A stretch of DNA of 46,603 nucleotides from Candidatus Yanofskyibacteriota bacterium (GCA_003151795.1 PLYL01000016.1:1-46603), one strand, 5' to 3'; positions 36,151-46,603 are shown, numbered from the stretch's first letter. Translations and numbers: made by a program. The notes: generated from the letters alone by a model not told the origin.

Positions 36151-36903
36151 ATGACACCGGCCATTATTCTCGCCGTCATCGGCGGACTTATTTACGGAAG
36201 CTTTCTCAACGTTCTGTTGTGGCGGCTGCCGGAAGGAGAGGGGGTTAACGGCCGGTCGCGCTGCCGGTCCTGCCATCATACACTGGCATGGTATGATCTT
36301 ATTCCGATTGTAAGTTTTATCGCCCTTCAGGGAAAATGCCGATATTGCCGCGAACGCATTCATCTTCGCTATCCTTTGGTCGAACTGGCGGCGGCGGCGG
36401 TTCTCGGAATCTTCTTTGCCGTCCGAATACCGTCCCTGAACATCGAGACTATCATCGACATTTTCGGCCTCTTGATATTAGTAAGCTTATTTTTCTTCGA
36501 TCTTTTCTATTTTATCCTGCCGGACGCCATCATATTCCCCGCTATCGGCGTATACGCCGTCTATGACCTTGCCAAACTCGCGCATCCGCTCCCGTATTTC
36601 CTGACCGCATTACTTGCGGCGAGTTTTTTTGCTATACTTTACACAATCTCCGGCGGGAAAAAGCTCGGCTTCGGCGACGTCAAGCTGGCCATCCTGCTGG
36701 GGCTGATATTCGGTTATCCGCTCGGGTTTGTAACCGTGGTCTTAGGCATCTGGCTGGCCGCGCTCGTCGCCCTGGGCCTCCTGCTCACGGGCCGGGCCAA
36801 GCGGACAGACGCCATTCCGCTGGGTTCTTTTTTAGCCATTGCCGCCATCGTCTCGATTATTTTTTATCATGAAACATTTCCTTTCATTTCCCTGTTCCGC
36901 TAA
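36151..36903 (+). CDS. pilD: Prepilin peptidase (A24 family)
   Basis: GSFLNVLLWRLPEGE, CRSCHHTLAWYDLIPIVSFIALQGKCRYCRERI, KLGFGDVKLAILLGLIFGYP. Confidence 0.95.
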   Translation: MTPAIILAVIGGLIYGSFLNVLLWRLPEGEGVNGRSRCRSCHHTLAWYDLIPIVSFIALQGKCRYCRERIHLRYPLVELAAAAVLGIFFAVRIPSLNIETIIDIFGLLILVSLFFFDLFYFILPDAIIFPAIGVYAVYDLAKLAHPLPYFLTALLAASFFAILYTISGGKKLGFGDVKLAILLGLIFGYPLGFVTVVLGIWLAALVALGLLLTGRAKRTDAIPLGSFLAIAAIVSIIFYHETFPFISLFR

Positions 36904-37447
36904 AAAAAGCCTGGTCCGGCAAGCCGGATTCACCCTCGTGGAGATGGCGGTGGTCGCCGGGATTATCGGGTTTTTAAGCACCGCGCTCATTATTGATTTT
37001 TCCCGGACGCGAATCGATGTCGACCAAAGCGCCAGCCTGGTCATGGCCACCGTCCGCGAAGCCCAGACCAGAGCCGTTTCCAGTACGGTCTACGGCGGTT
37101 ATAATCCCTGCGGTTACGGCGTTCACTATGTTTCACCCACCCAGCTCGCGATTTATATCGGCCCGGACGCCTCGACGGTAGATTGCCCGAGTATCGCCAA
37201 CAAAAACTATCAGCCCGGCCAAGACGTGCTTCTCGCCCACCAGTCATTCAGCGATCCCAAAATCCAATTCATCAGCCCTTTTAACGATATCTTCTTCCTG
37301 CCGCCGGATCCAAAAACATATTTGAATAACGATGCTTCGCTCAACCAATCGCCAATCGGCATCCAAATCGGCGCGATTGGCGGGACGTGTCCCGCAAATT
37401 GCCGGACCATATTTGTCTATCCGTCCGGCAAAATCGAATCCCAATGA
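36869..37447 (+). CDS. Pseudopilin (GspH/FimT-like)
   Basis: QAGFTLVEMAVVAGIIGFLSTALIIDFSRTR. Confidence 0.85.
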   Translation: MKHFLSFPCSAKKSLVRQAGFTLVEMAVVAGIIGFLSTALIIDFSRTRIDVDQSASLVMATVREAQTRAVSSTVYGGYNPCGYGVHYVSPTQLAIYIGPDASTVDCPSIANKNYQPGQDVLLAHQSFSDPKIQFISPFNDIFFLPPDPKTYLNNDASLNQSPIGIQIGAIGGTCPANCRTIFVYPSGKIESQ

Positions 37448-37926
37448 CGCATAATAATTTTCAAAAAGGTTTCACTTTGGTCGAAACGCTCGTCACGCTC
37501 GTGATTCTGACCGTCGCCCTCATTCCAATTCTCAATCTCTCTAGCGGCGCTTCAAGAGTCAGCTCGGACATTCAGAACAATCTCGTCGCGGCCGGCCTGG
37601 CCCAAGAGGGCGTCGAGGTCATCCACGCCATCCGCGACACGAACTGGTTTAACAATCAGGCTTTCGACTCGGGTTTGAGCGACGGCGTCTATCAGGTCGA
37701 ATGGAATTCCACAACGTTACTTTCGCTCGATAGCAATCCCGTGCTGAACTTAAACAACGGCCGCTACACCTACTCGGGCGGGACCCCGACCAAATTCACC
37801 CGAACCGTCACCATCACCAAAATTAACACGGGGGAATTGCGAGTCGTCAGCCAAGTTACGTGGCTGGGCCGGGCCAATGACGCCAAATCAATCTCGGCTG
37901 AAGACCATTTATTTAACTGGAAATAA
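37444..37926 (+). CDS. Pseudopilin (PilV-like)
   Basis: QKGFTLVETLVTLVILTVALIPILNL. Confidence 0.85.
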   Translation: MTHNNFQKGFTLVETLVTLVILTVALIPILNLSSGASRVSSDIQNNLVAAGLAQEGVEVIHAIRDTNWFNNQAFDSGLSDGVYQVEWNSTTLLSLDSNPVLNLNNGRYTYSGGTPTKFTRTVTITKINTGELRVVSQVTWLGRANDAKSISAEDHLFNWK

Positions 37927-37931
37927 TATTG

Positions 37932-38516
37932 ATGAAATTCCAAATTACAAAATCCAAATTACAAAAAGGACTTGCCCGCCTGAATTTTTGGAACAAAAAA
38001 TCTGGCGGGTTTACGATCGTCGAAGTTCTCGTGTCGGCGCTTGTTTTCTCAATAATCGCCATCGTGGTCAGCGGGCTGTTCGTCCAAATCCTGGACCTAG
38101 AGCAACGGTCATTCGCGTCCCAAAAGATTCAAGAAAACGGTCTCTTTATCATGGAACTCATGTCCCGCGAGATTCGAGTGAGCCAAATAGTAGACACTGA
38201 TCAAACACCGCAGGGGGATTCAATAAATTGTACTCTGACTTCGCTGACGATTCGCCACCCCGTTAATGGCACTATCACGTATACCCTCGCTAATGGCGTG
38301 CTCCAGCGAATCGCCGACGGAATCACAACGGATTTGAGCTCATCCGGCGTAGCATTTTCCCGTTTGAATTTTTGTCTTATGGGTTCCGGCCCGACCGACC
38401 ACCAGCAGGCCCGAGTGGCGATTCTGGCGTCAATCCAGAATAAAACCGGCAAAGAAATTTTAACCACCAGCTTAGAGACAACGGTCTCATCCCGCGATGT
38501 TCAAACCGAATTTTAA
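37932..38516 (+). CDS. Pseudopilin (PilW-like)
   Basis: SGGFTIVEVLVSALVFSIIAIVVSGLF. Confidence 0.85.
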   Translation: MKFQITKSKLQKGLARLNFWNKKSGGFTIVEVLVSALVFSIIAIVVSGLFVQILDLEQRSFASQKIQENGLFIMELMSREIRVSQIVDTDQTPQGDSINCTLTSLTIRHPVNGTITYTLANGVLQRIADGITTDLSSSGVAFSRLNFCLMGSGPTDHQQARVAILASIQNKTGKEILTTSLETTVSSRDVQTEF

Positions 38517-38928
38517 AAATAATCAGCGAGGTTCCGCCCCTCACATGAAGAACCGTGGCCACTTAGTGGCCTGGTCTGCATGCGGCTCTTCATGTGAGGG
38601 GTCCGTAATTATATTTACGCTTTTGATATTGGGGAGTATGCTGGCCATAACCTTGGCCCTGGCAGGTATTTACTTGCCCAAACTGCGGGCGGTCGGGGAT
38701 GCCGGCGCCGGTTCCGTCGGCGCCATCTACGCCGCCGATAGCGCTTTGGAGTGGTGCATTTATACCAATCGCGCGAATCCGGCGCTCCCCCCGCCGGTTA
38801 TGGCTAATGGCGCGACCTATAAAATCTTGCCTGCCAATGCCGCCGATTGCACGGCCTTGCCCCTCAATAACCAAGTCGTCGGCACCTATCGCAATGTCAG
38901 CCGTTCCCTGCAGGTAACCACGCCTTGA
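38497..38928 (+). CDS. PilX-like pilin-associated protein carrying an in-frame palindromic insertion in its leader
   Basis: NNQRGS[APHMKNRGHLVAWSACGSSCEGS]VIIFTLLILGSMLAITLALAGIYLPKLRAV. Confidence 0.75.
   Translation: MFKPNFKNNQRGSAPHMKNRGHLVAWSACGSSCEGSVIIFTLLILGSMLAITLALAGIYLPKLRAVGDAGAGSVGAIYAADSALEWCIYTNRANPALPPPVMANGATYKILPANAADCTALPLNNQVVGTYRNVSRSLQVTTP
38537..38601. repeat. CCCCTCAC-family inverted-repeat element inserted in the pilX-like CDS, TCCG target duplication
   Basis: Arms cccctcacatgaaga / tcttcatgtgagggg; TCCG at 38533-38536 and 38602-38605. Confidence 0.88.
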
Positions 38929-38957
38929 AATAAGGAACAATGAACAAGGACCACTGA

Positions 38958-41009
<2,052 letters not shown>

Positions 41010-41017
41010 CACTCTTC

Positions 41018-41051
41018 GACTTATAATTTAGCGTACGCCAAATTATAAGTC
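41018..41051. terminator. Near-perfect 34-bp palindrome between convergent ligA and RT
   Basis: gacttataattt-agcgtacgcc-aaattataagtc. Confidence 0.7.
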
Positions 41052-42032
41052 ATCCATGATTTTATTTTGTAGCTTCTTTGTATTGCCATGACTCAATAAG
41101 CCAAGATATGATTGCTTCACGGCCCCGTTTCCTTGTTTGGCTTTTAAATTCCTTATCATTCGTCTTTTTGTCGTCGTTCTCAAGACTCGATGATTAGGAA
41201 AATGAACCCAGCCCAGAAAATCAACGCCGGAAAATATGGTCCTAACAGAAACCTTGTCAGGATGTAGCTCCAGTTTCAAGCGTTCAGAAAGGAAAGTTTT
41301 AATCTCGGATAAAATTTCTCCAAGCCGAGCTTTGTCTTTCTCTAAAATGACAAAATCATCAGCATATCTAATATAGTATCTCGCTTTTAGGCGATGTTTC
41401 ACAAATTGATCGAACTCATTTAAATATATATTCACCAGAAGTTGAGAGGTTAGGTTTCCTAGAGGCAGACCGATTCCTTCACGAACAGAGAAACTTTGAA
41501 GTATCAGTCTGAACAAATGAATTATATTTTGATCCTCAATATATTTCTCGAGAATAGACAAAAGAATCCCGTGATCAATGGAAGCAAAGAATTTTCGAAT
41601 ATCGCATTTCAAAACCCAGACCGTTTCTTTCCGGTTATTTGATAGCTGCCACACAAATCTTTTAAGTTTCCTAATCGCTTTGTGTGTCGCTTTGTCATAA
41701 CGGCACGAATATGAATCGGGTATAAATGTCCGATCAAAAAACGGATAGAGTTGCCGATATATGGCGCGATGGAGCAATCTGTCTCGAACGCTTGCCTTAT
41801 GGATATTCCTCGGCTTCGGGTCGGAGATATTAAATGCCTCATATCCTCGATGCCGATATGTCCGAGCGACAAGATCATTATGAAGAGAAATAATATTGCT
41901 CATCAAATTCCTCTCAAACTCCTGCACGTCTTTTCGTTGATGCTTCCCAACTATAAATTCTCTCCATGCGCCAAGGAGATTTTCTAAAGATATGATACTA
42001 TCGTAGGTATGAGTGAATCTAATTCGAGCCAT
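41043..42032 (-). CDS. DGR-type reverse transcriptase
   Basis: GLPLGNLTSQLLVNIYLNEFD (DGR-type [L/I]GxxxSQ motif), YYIRYADDFVIL, SGVDFLGWVHFP; adjacent TR/VR pair. Confidence 0.94.
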   Translation of the reverse strand: MARIRFTHTYDSIISLENLLGAWREFIVGKHQRKDVQEFERNLMSNIISLHNDLVARTYRHRGYEAFNISDPKPRNIHKASVRDRLLHRAIYRQLYPFFDRTFIPDSYSCRYDKATHKAIRKLKRFVWQLSNNRKETVWVLKCDIRKFFASIDHGILLSILEKYIEDQNIIHLFRLILQSFSVREGIGLPLGNLTSQLLVNIYLNEFDQFVKHRLKARYYIRYADDFVILEKDKARLGEILSEIKTFLSERLKLELHPDKVSVRTIFSGVDFLGWVHFPNHRVLRTTTKRRMIRNLKAKQGNGAVKQSYLGLLSHGNTKKLQNKIMDDL

Positions 42033-42043
42033 AATCCTTTAAG

Positions 42044-42052
42044 CCCCCCCCC
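42044..42052. repeat. Homopolymeric C9 (G9 on the RT coding strand) just upstream of the RT start
   Basis: aagccccccccccaggctt-type run read as c at 42044-42052. Confidence 0.8.
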
Positions 42053-42430
42053 AGGCTTCTGCCACTTCTGCAGAAAGTTAAGAGTGTTTATCTCATCTGG
42101 TTTCAATATTACCAAACTCTCCCGCGAGGACATAAATACACGCTCGGCCAGCAGATAGATATTCTGTGGATAGAAATTATAAAATCAATTTCAAGTGCGG
42201 CGTTTTTGCCCCGAACAGAAAAGCTTCCTTTCATACGGCTTGCGATACAACGAGTAGATACCTTAAAAATACTTTTGATGGTTCTGTGGGAAGCAAAATC
42301 GCTTCAAGACAAAAGATATGGACTTCTCTCGATGGAAATTGAAACTATCGGCAAAATGCTCGGCGGCTGGTATGGACAAGTCACAAAACAAAACTCCCTC
42401 GGAGTGCCGAAGGAGAAATGAAGATAGTTT

Positions 42431-42555
42431 CGAGCAGAGCCGCGGGATTGTTGTCGTTCCAATCGTTGTCGAGCCAGTTGTAGTTCCGGTGCCACGCACC
42501 GTCGTTGAAGTACAGGTAGCGGACGTACAGGTTGTCGGTCTTCGGATTGCGGTTG
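42431..42555 (-). repeat. DGR template repeat (TR)
   Basis: 125 bp, aligns ungapped (offset 484) to 42915-43039; AAY-rich on the coding strand. Confidence 0.93.
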
Positions 42556-42824
42556 CGTAGAGCGCGCCATCCAAGTCTTCACCGCCCATTGAAGGCCCGT
42601 GCCGATCTCTGGGCTGTATTTCATGCCGTATCTAAAATACGTTAGCACGCTCTACCAAGTATCTTTATTTTTTAAAGTTTCTGCATACGTCACGCTATCT
42701 CGGTCCGACAAGGACAGAAATATTCTGAACGCATGGATACTGGCTTCGGCATCTGGAGACTTTCGTCCCCAGCATATTCGCCTAACGCCGTTTTTATTAT
42801 ACAAAATTTTTTAAAATAGAAATA

Positions 42825-42864
42825 GCCCTGATAGGATTCGCTTGGGGGCAAATCCTATCAGGGC
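42825..42864 (-). other. 14-bp-stem hairpin 51 nt downstream of the VR (candidate DGR target-recognition hairpin or terminator)
   Basis: gccctgataggatt / aatcctatcagggc, 12-nt loop. Confidence 0.7.
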
Positions 42865-42906
42865 AGAGGTTCAGAGGGCCAGGACTTAGCGCCCTAGAAC
42901 CCAGCG

Positions 42907-43578
42907 CTAACTTGCGAGCAGAGCCGCGGGAGAGTTGTCGTCCCAATCGATGTCGAGCCAGTAGTAGAACCGGTGCCACGCACCGTCGTTGAAGTACAGG
43001 CAGCGGACGTATAGGCTGTCGGTCTCCGGATTGCGGTAGATCGTCCCCCAGAAGAAGATGTAGCGAACGTTGCCCTTGTCGTCGCGCTTCCAGTCCTCCG
43101 GGATGAGATGCTGGTTCTCGTAAAGGGCATCGAGAATGTTCGCGTTGAGCACCACCTTCTTGGTGACCTCGTCACGCAACTCGTAGCCCTTGATTGTCTT
43201 GCCATTCAGCTGGCGCTGGGACAGGTAGAGCTCAACTTTGCGCCCACCGACGTACAAGCCGTCGGCACGCTTCTCGACCCCGAACCAGCCGTGGCCCTCG
43301 TGTCTCTCGACCCGCGCGCCATCGAACGGTAGCTTGGGCGAGAAGTCGAGGTTGACCGAGATGGTCGTATCGTTGATCTTGCGCCAGAGGGGCTCGGGGA
43401 CGGGCGGGACGATTGTGGCCTCCGTGATCAGCTTTGCCACCAGCTCGTCGACGAGACGATTCTTGGTGTCTTCTGACAGGCCTAGGACGGCTTCCTCGTT
43501 GCCTTTGATGCCGGTCGTCAGGCGCGTCGTTATTGTCGTGACGAGCCCGAACGCCGAACCAATTTGTGATTTCGCCAT
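42907..43578 (-). CDS. DGR variable protein (target of diversification)
   Basis: C-terminus IYRNPETDSLYVRCLYFNDGAWHRFYYWLDIDWDDNSPAALLAS encoded by the VR. Confidence 0.92.
   Translation of the reverse strand: MAKSQIGSAFGLVTTITTRLTTGIKGNEEAVLGLSEDTKNRLVDELVAKLITEATIVPPVPEPLWRKINDTTISVNLDFSPKLPFDGARVERHEGHGWFGVEKRADGLYVGGRKVELYLSQRQLNGKTIKGYELRDEVTKKVVLNANILDALYENQHLIPEDWKRDDKGNVRYIFFWGTIYRNPETDSLYVRCLYFNDGAWHRFYYWLDIDWDDNSPAALLAS
42915..43039 (-). repeat. DGR variable repeat (VR)
   Basis: 12 mismatches to TR, 11 at TR adenines (coding strand). Confidence 0.93.
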
Positions 43579-43743
43579 TGTCGTTGCTCCCTAGCATTGG
43601 CTGCCCCTCATCCCGCGGAATTGCGAGACCCCAGGCTTACCAATTACCGAATACTCAAAGTGCTATCTTACGTTTCAATTATACTCCCATTTTGGTTAAA
43701 AGTCAATAGTGGCAAAGGAGCTGATTTATGATAATTTTTAAGG

Positions 43744-44049
43744 ATGTTATCTGATACCGAAGTCGAATATATCGCCAAGCTCGCGAGGATTACCATCAAT
43801 GACGCCGAGAAGGAAAAGCTGAAAAAAGATTTGTCGGCGATTTTGGATTACATCGAAAAACTCAACAAAGCCGATACGTCTTCGGTGGAACCGCTCTATC
43901 AAACCACGGGATTAGTAAATGCCACCCGTATAGATGAGCCGCGCGGAGAGTTCCCGATGAACGATAAGTTGGAGGGATTGCTTATCGGCCAAGCCCCGGC
44001 CCGCAAAGAGCGATTCGTGAAAGTTAAATCAATACTGAACAAGAAGTAA
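43744..44049 (+). CDS. gatC: Asp/Glu-tRNA(Asn/Gln) amidotransferase subunit C
   Basis: VEYIAKLARITINDAEKEKLKKDLSAILDYIEKLN. Confidence 0.95.
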   Translation: MLSDTEVEYIAKLARITINDAEKEKLKKDLSAILDYIEKLNKADTSSVEPLYQTTGLVNATRIDEPRGEFPMNDKLEGLLIGQAPARKERFVKVKSILNKK

Positions 44050-44071
44050 GAATTACGAGTTAAGAATTAAG

Positions 44072-45511
44072 ATGCTAGAAAAAAACCATACAATCAAATC
44101 GGCCAGAGAAGCCCTGAAGAGGAGAGATTTTTCCGTTGAGGAATTGTTTAACCATTATCACCAAAGAATCGTCGAGAAGAATAAAGACCTTAACGCTTAT
44201 CTGACTGTTTTTGAAAATTGTCTCCCTACGGGAGATCTCCCAAAGGGAGAGAAATTGAAAACTGAAAATTCGAAATCACCGCTCTGGGGGATTCCGGTGG
44301 CAATCAAGGACAATATGCTTATCGAAGGGACACGCACTACGGCCGGCTCCAAAATACTGGAAAATTACATCTCCGCCTACGACGCCACGGTGATTAAAAA
44401 ACTCCGCTCGGCGGGAGCGGTATTTCTCGGCAAGACCAACCTCGACGAATTCGCCATGGGCAGTTCCACCGAAAACTCGGCCTATGGCCCGACTAAAAAT
44501 CCATTGGATACTTCGCGCATCCCCGGCGGTTCGTCGGGCGGTTCCGCGGCGGCCGTGGCTGGAGATTTGGCTGTTTTTGCTCTTGGTTCGGATACTGGCG
44601 GTTCGATTCGCCAACCAGCTTCCATGTGCGGAATTGTGGGTCTTAAGCCGACTTATGGGCGCGTCTCTCGGCATGGGCTCATCGCAATGGCTTCTTCATT
44701 TGATCAAATCGGGCCACTCACGAAAACCGTTGAAGATTCGGCGATTGTTTTGAATGTGCTCTGCGGCCATGACATCTTTGATTCCACAACCGTTAATAAC
44801 GCAGTGCCAGATTTTACCGCCGCGCTCAATGATTCCATCAAAGGTTTAACTATCGGCGTGCCTAAAGAATTTTTCGGTACAGGTTTATCGCCAGAAGTTG
44901 AAGAACGTATCAAAACCACTATCACAAAACTCAAAGACCTTGGCTGTAAAATCAAAGAAATATCTCTTCCAAATTTTGAATACGCTCTGGCCGCATACTA
45001 TGTCGCCGTGCCCAGCGAAATTTCCGCCAACCTCGCCCGCTTCGACGGTGTCCGCTACGGCTATTCGGCCAAAGACGGAGAGAATCTCATCGATACCTAT
45101 TTCAAATCCCGCACTGAAGGACTTGGAGCCGAACCCAAGCGCCGAATCATGCTCGGCGCCTACGCTTTGTCATCCGGCTACTACGACGCCTATTATTTAA
45201 AAGCTCAAAAAGTCCGCGCCTTGATTAAAAAAGATTTTGATGAGGCATTCAAAGACGTAGACGTCATCGTCGGCCCGACGGCGCCCAACACCGCCTTCAA
45301 GATAGGGGAGAAAGCGTCCGACCCGCTGGCGTTATACTTGGAAGACGTCTACACTGTGCCGGTTAATCTGGCTGGTTTGCCCGCTATTTCAATTCCGTGC
45401 GGATTGGGAACAGAAAGCAAGATGCCCGTCGGGTTTCAAATCATTGCTAAGCCGTTCGACGAAGCCACCTTGCTCCGCGTCGCGCACCAGCTCGAACAAG
45501 CGCTAAAATAG
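44072..45511 (+). CDS. gatA: Asp/Glu-tRNA(Asn/Gln) amidotransferase subunit A
   Basis: GSSGGSAAAVAGDLAVFALGSDTGGSIRQPASMCGIVGLKPTYG. Confidence 0.97.
   Translation: MLEKNHTIKSAREALKRRDFSVEELFNHYHQRIVEKNKDLNAYLTVFENCLPTGDLPKGEKLKTENSKSPLWGIPVAIKDNMLIEGTRTTAGSKILENYISAYDATVIKKLRSAGAVFLGKTNLDEFAMGSSTENSAYGPTKNPLDTSRIPGGSSGGSAAAVAGDLAVFALGSDTGGSIRQPASMCGIVGLKPTYGRVSRHGLIAMASSFDQIGPLTKTVEDSAIVLNVLCGHDIFDSTTVNNAVPDFTAALNDSIKGLTIGVPKEFFGTGLSPEVEERIKTTITKLKDLGCKIKEISLPNFEYALAAYYVAVPSEISANLARFDGVRYGYSAKDGENLIDTYFKSRTEGLGAEPKRRIMLGAYALSSGYYDAYYLKAQKVRALIKKDFDEAFKDVDVIVGPTAPNTAFKIGEKASDPLALYLEDVYTVPVNLAGLPAISIPCGLGTESKMPVGFQIIAKPFDEATLLRVAHQLEQALK
44221..44250. repeat. Family-A palindromic element copy 4, in frame inside gatA
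   Basis: tctccctacgggagatctcccaaagggaga encoding LPTGDLPKG. Confidence 0.85.
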
Positions 45512-45512
45512 T

Positions 45513-46091
45513 ATGCACCAAATATATAATCAATTTATCATCGCGTTCTACCAATGGACTTCGTTCCAAGTCGGCAGTTTTAATTTGGCCGATATGGGCG
45601 CCAATTTTCAAAGTGCCTTCTTAGACTCTTCCTTTGCCTACACTCTTCAAATTATTTCCGCGCTGATAACGATTGTCTTGGGCGCCGCGGCCGCCTACTT
45701 GGTAATCAAGCGAAAAGAGTTTGATAAAATACTGGCCGGACAAGAAGCGGTGCCAGTGGAAATTGCCGGAGTCGGCCCGATTCAAGAACAATGGAACGAC
45801 ATCATGCGCCACATTGATTCCGTCCATGAAGGCGAGTGGAAATTCGCGGTGATTGAAGCCGATACGATTGTTGATGGCGTCTTAAAAAATTACTTCGTCG
45901 GCGATACAATGGGGGAGCGTCTGTTAAATATCGACAAAACCAAGCTTCTCGCCATTGATGACCTCTGGGAGGCCCACAAAATCCGCAATCGTTTGGCCCA
46001 TGACCCGAACTATTTCCTCCGCCACGCCGAAGCCCTCCGCGCCGTCAAACTTTTTAAATCCGTCCTCAAAGAACTCGGGGCGATAGCATAA
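45513..46091 (+). CDS. Hypothetical membrane protein with C-terminal soluble domain
   Basis: TM TLQIISALITIVLGAAAAYLVI then WEAHKIRNRLAHDPNYFL (HEPN-like RxxxxH-like). Confidence 0.7.
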   Translation: MHQIYNQFIIAFYQWTSFQVGSFNLADMGANFQSAFLDSSFAYTLQIISALITIVLGAAAAYLVIKRKEFDKILAGQEAVPVEIAGVGPIQEQWNDIMRHIDSVHEGEWKFAVIEADTIVDGVLKNYFVGDTMGERLLNIDKTKLLAIDDLWEAHKIRNRLAHDPNYFLRHAEALRAVKLFKSVLKELGAIA

Positions 46092-46092
46092 T

Positions 46093-46137
46093 AAAACGCC
46101 AGCTGTTGTACCGGGTAGGGCAACATGCTGGCGTTTT
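46093..46137 (+). terminator. Hairpin aaaacgccagc/gctggcgtttt
   Basis: 11-bp stem with T run. Confidence 0.65.
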
Positions 46138-46186
46138 CCGGAATAAATTCCGGGGAAGGCGTGCGACGTGTACGCATGCGTGACTC

Positions 46187-46432
46187 CTATGGTTTGTTGT
46201 CGGTTTGTTCCGCTTCGGGGAAGGCATCGAGGAGCTCGACTTCCCATTCTAGGAGTTGATTGGCATACATCCCATACTCAAGAGCGAATTCTCTCATGCT
46301 CTTGATGAGTTCAGACGCCCCGCGCACAGCTTGAGCATCTACGGGACTCATCCTGAGCAATCGATTCTTGCCCTCTCGGAACCTGACCATGTCCGAGACC
46401 GGATTTACCGACCCCTTGGCTGTTGCACGCAT
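46187..46432 (-). CDS. Small hypothetical protein
   Basis: ORF MRATAKGSVNPVSDMVRFREGKNRLLRMSPVDAQAV..., upstream SD-like aggagtgg. Confidence 0.5.
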   Translation of the reverse strand: MRATAKGSVNPVSDMVRFREGKNRLLRMSPVDAQAVRGASELIKSMREFALEYGMYANQLLEWEVELLDAFPEAEQTDNKP

Positions 46433-46503
46433 ACCGCTACCACTCCTTTCGTTTGGATACGAGGAACTGACTGGATTTTATCGAGAGTTTAACATTTCGT
46501 CAA

Positions 46504-46563
46504 CCCCTCACTTGAAAACTAACGTCAGTAAATACCGAGGATAATTAGTTTTAAAGTGAGGGG
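46504..46563. repeat. CCCCTCAC-family inverted-repeat element, second copy
   Basis: Arms cccctcacttgaaaactaa / ttagttttaaagtgagggg, 18/19 complementary. Confidence 0.8.
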
Positions 46564-46603
46564 TGAAAAGGAGCCTTTGTGGTGTCATTATATCATTTGC
46601 TCG

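Noticed and set aside
41043-42032. RT as a group II intron maturase or retron
   Set aside because: No maturase/HNH domain or intron RNA domain V, no msr/msd structure; DGR-type motif and TR/VR pair are decisive
42206-42648. ORFs crossing the TR region as coding genes
   Set aside because: Their frames differ from the VR frame, sequences are low-complexity-like (TTTGSTTIGTTT), and the DNA is explained by the template repeat

Overview
The window looks like a chromosomal segment of a Candidate Phyla Radiation / Patescibacteria-type genome. This is inferred from gene content and short gene versions; no database search was possible. Housekeeping genes: comM, DksA/TraR-like, pnp, rpsO, infB, ligA, gatC, gatA and several tRNAs. 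A near-complete type IV pilus cluster (pilM-N-O-B-T-C, pilins, prepilin peptidase) spans ~28.6-38.9 kb. An ~11-12 kb accessory region (~14.1-26.5 kb) carries two large serine recombinases, secreted/membrane cargo, duplicated tRNA-Ser loci and att-like repeats.

Strongest system: a diversity-generating retroelement (DGR) at ~41.0-43.6 kb. It has an RT with the DGR-type motif LPLGNLTSQ and YADD. A 125-bp template repeat (42431-42555) aligns without gaps to a variable repeat (42915-43039) at the 3' end of an adjacent gene. Of 12 mismatches, 11 fall at template adenines on the coding strand. A 14-bp-stem hairpin lies just past the VR, and a 9-nt homopolymer lies just upstream of the RT start.

Second theme: many small palindromic/inverted-repeat elements. 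One class has ~19-bp arms made of a family-conserved outer part plus an element-specific but still base-paired inner part. One copy is inserted in frame, with a perfect 4-bp target duplication, exactly at the prepilin cleavage motif of a pilin-like gene. Another class (~30-34 bp) is inserted in frame in infB, gatA and an adenosyltransferase gene, and inside tRNA-Cys-like remnants.
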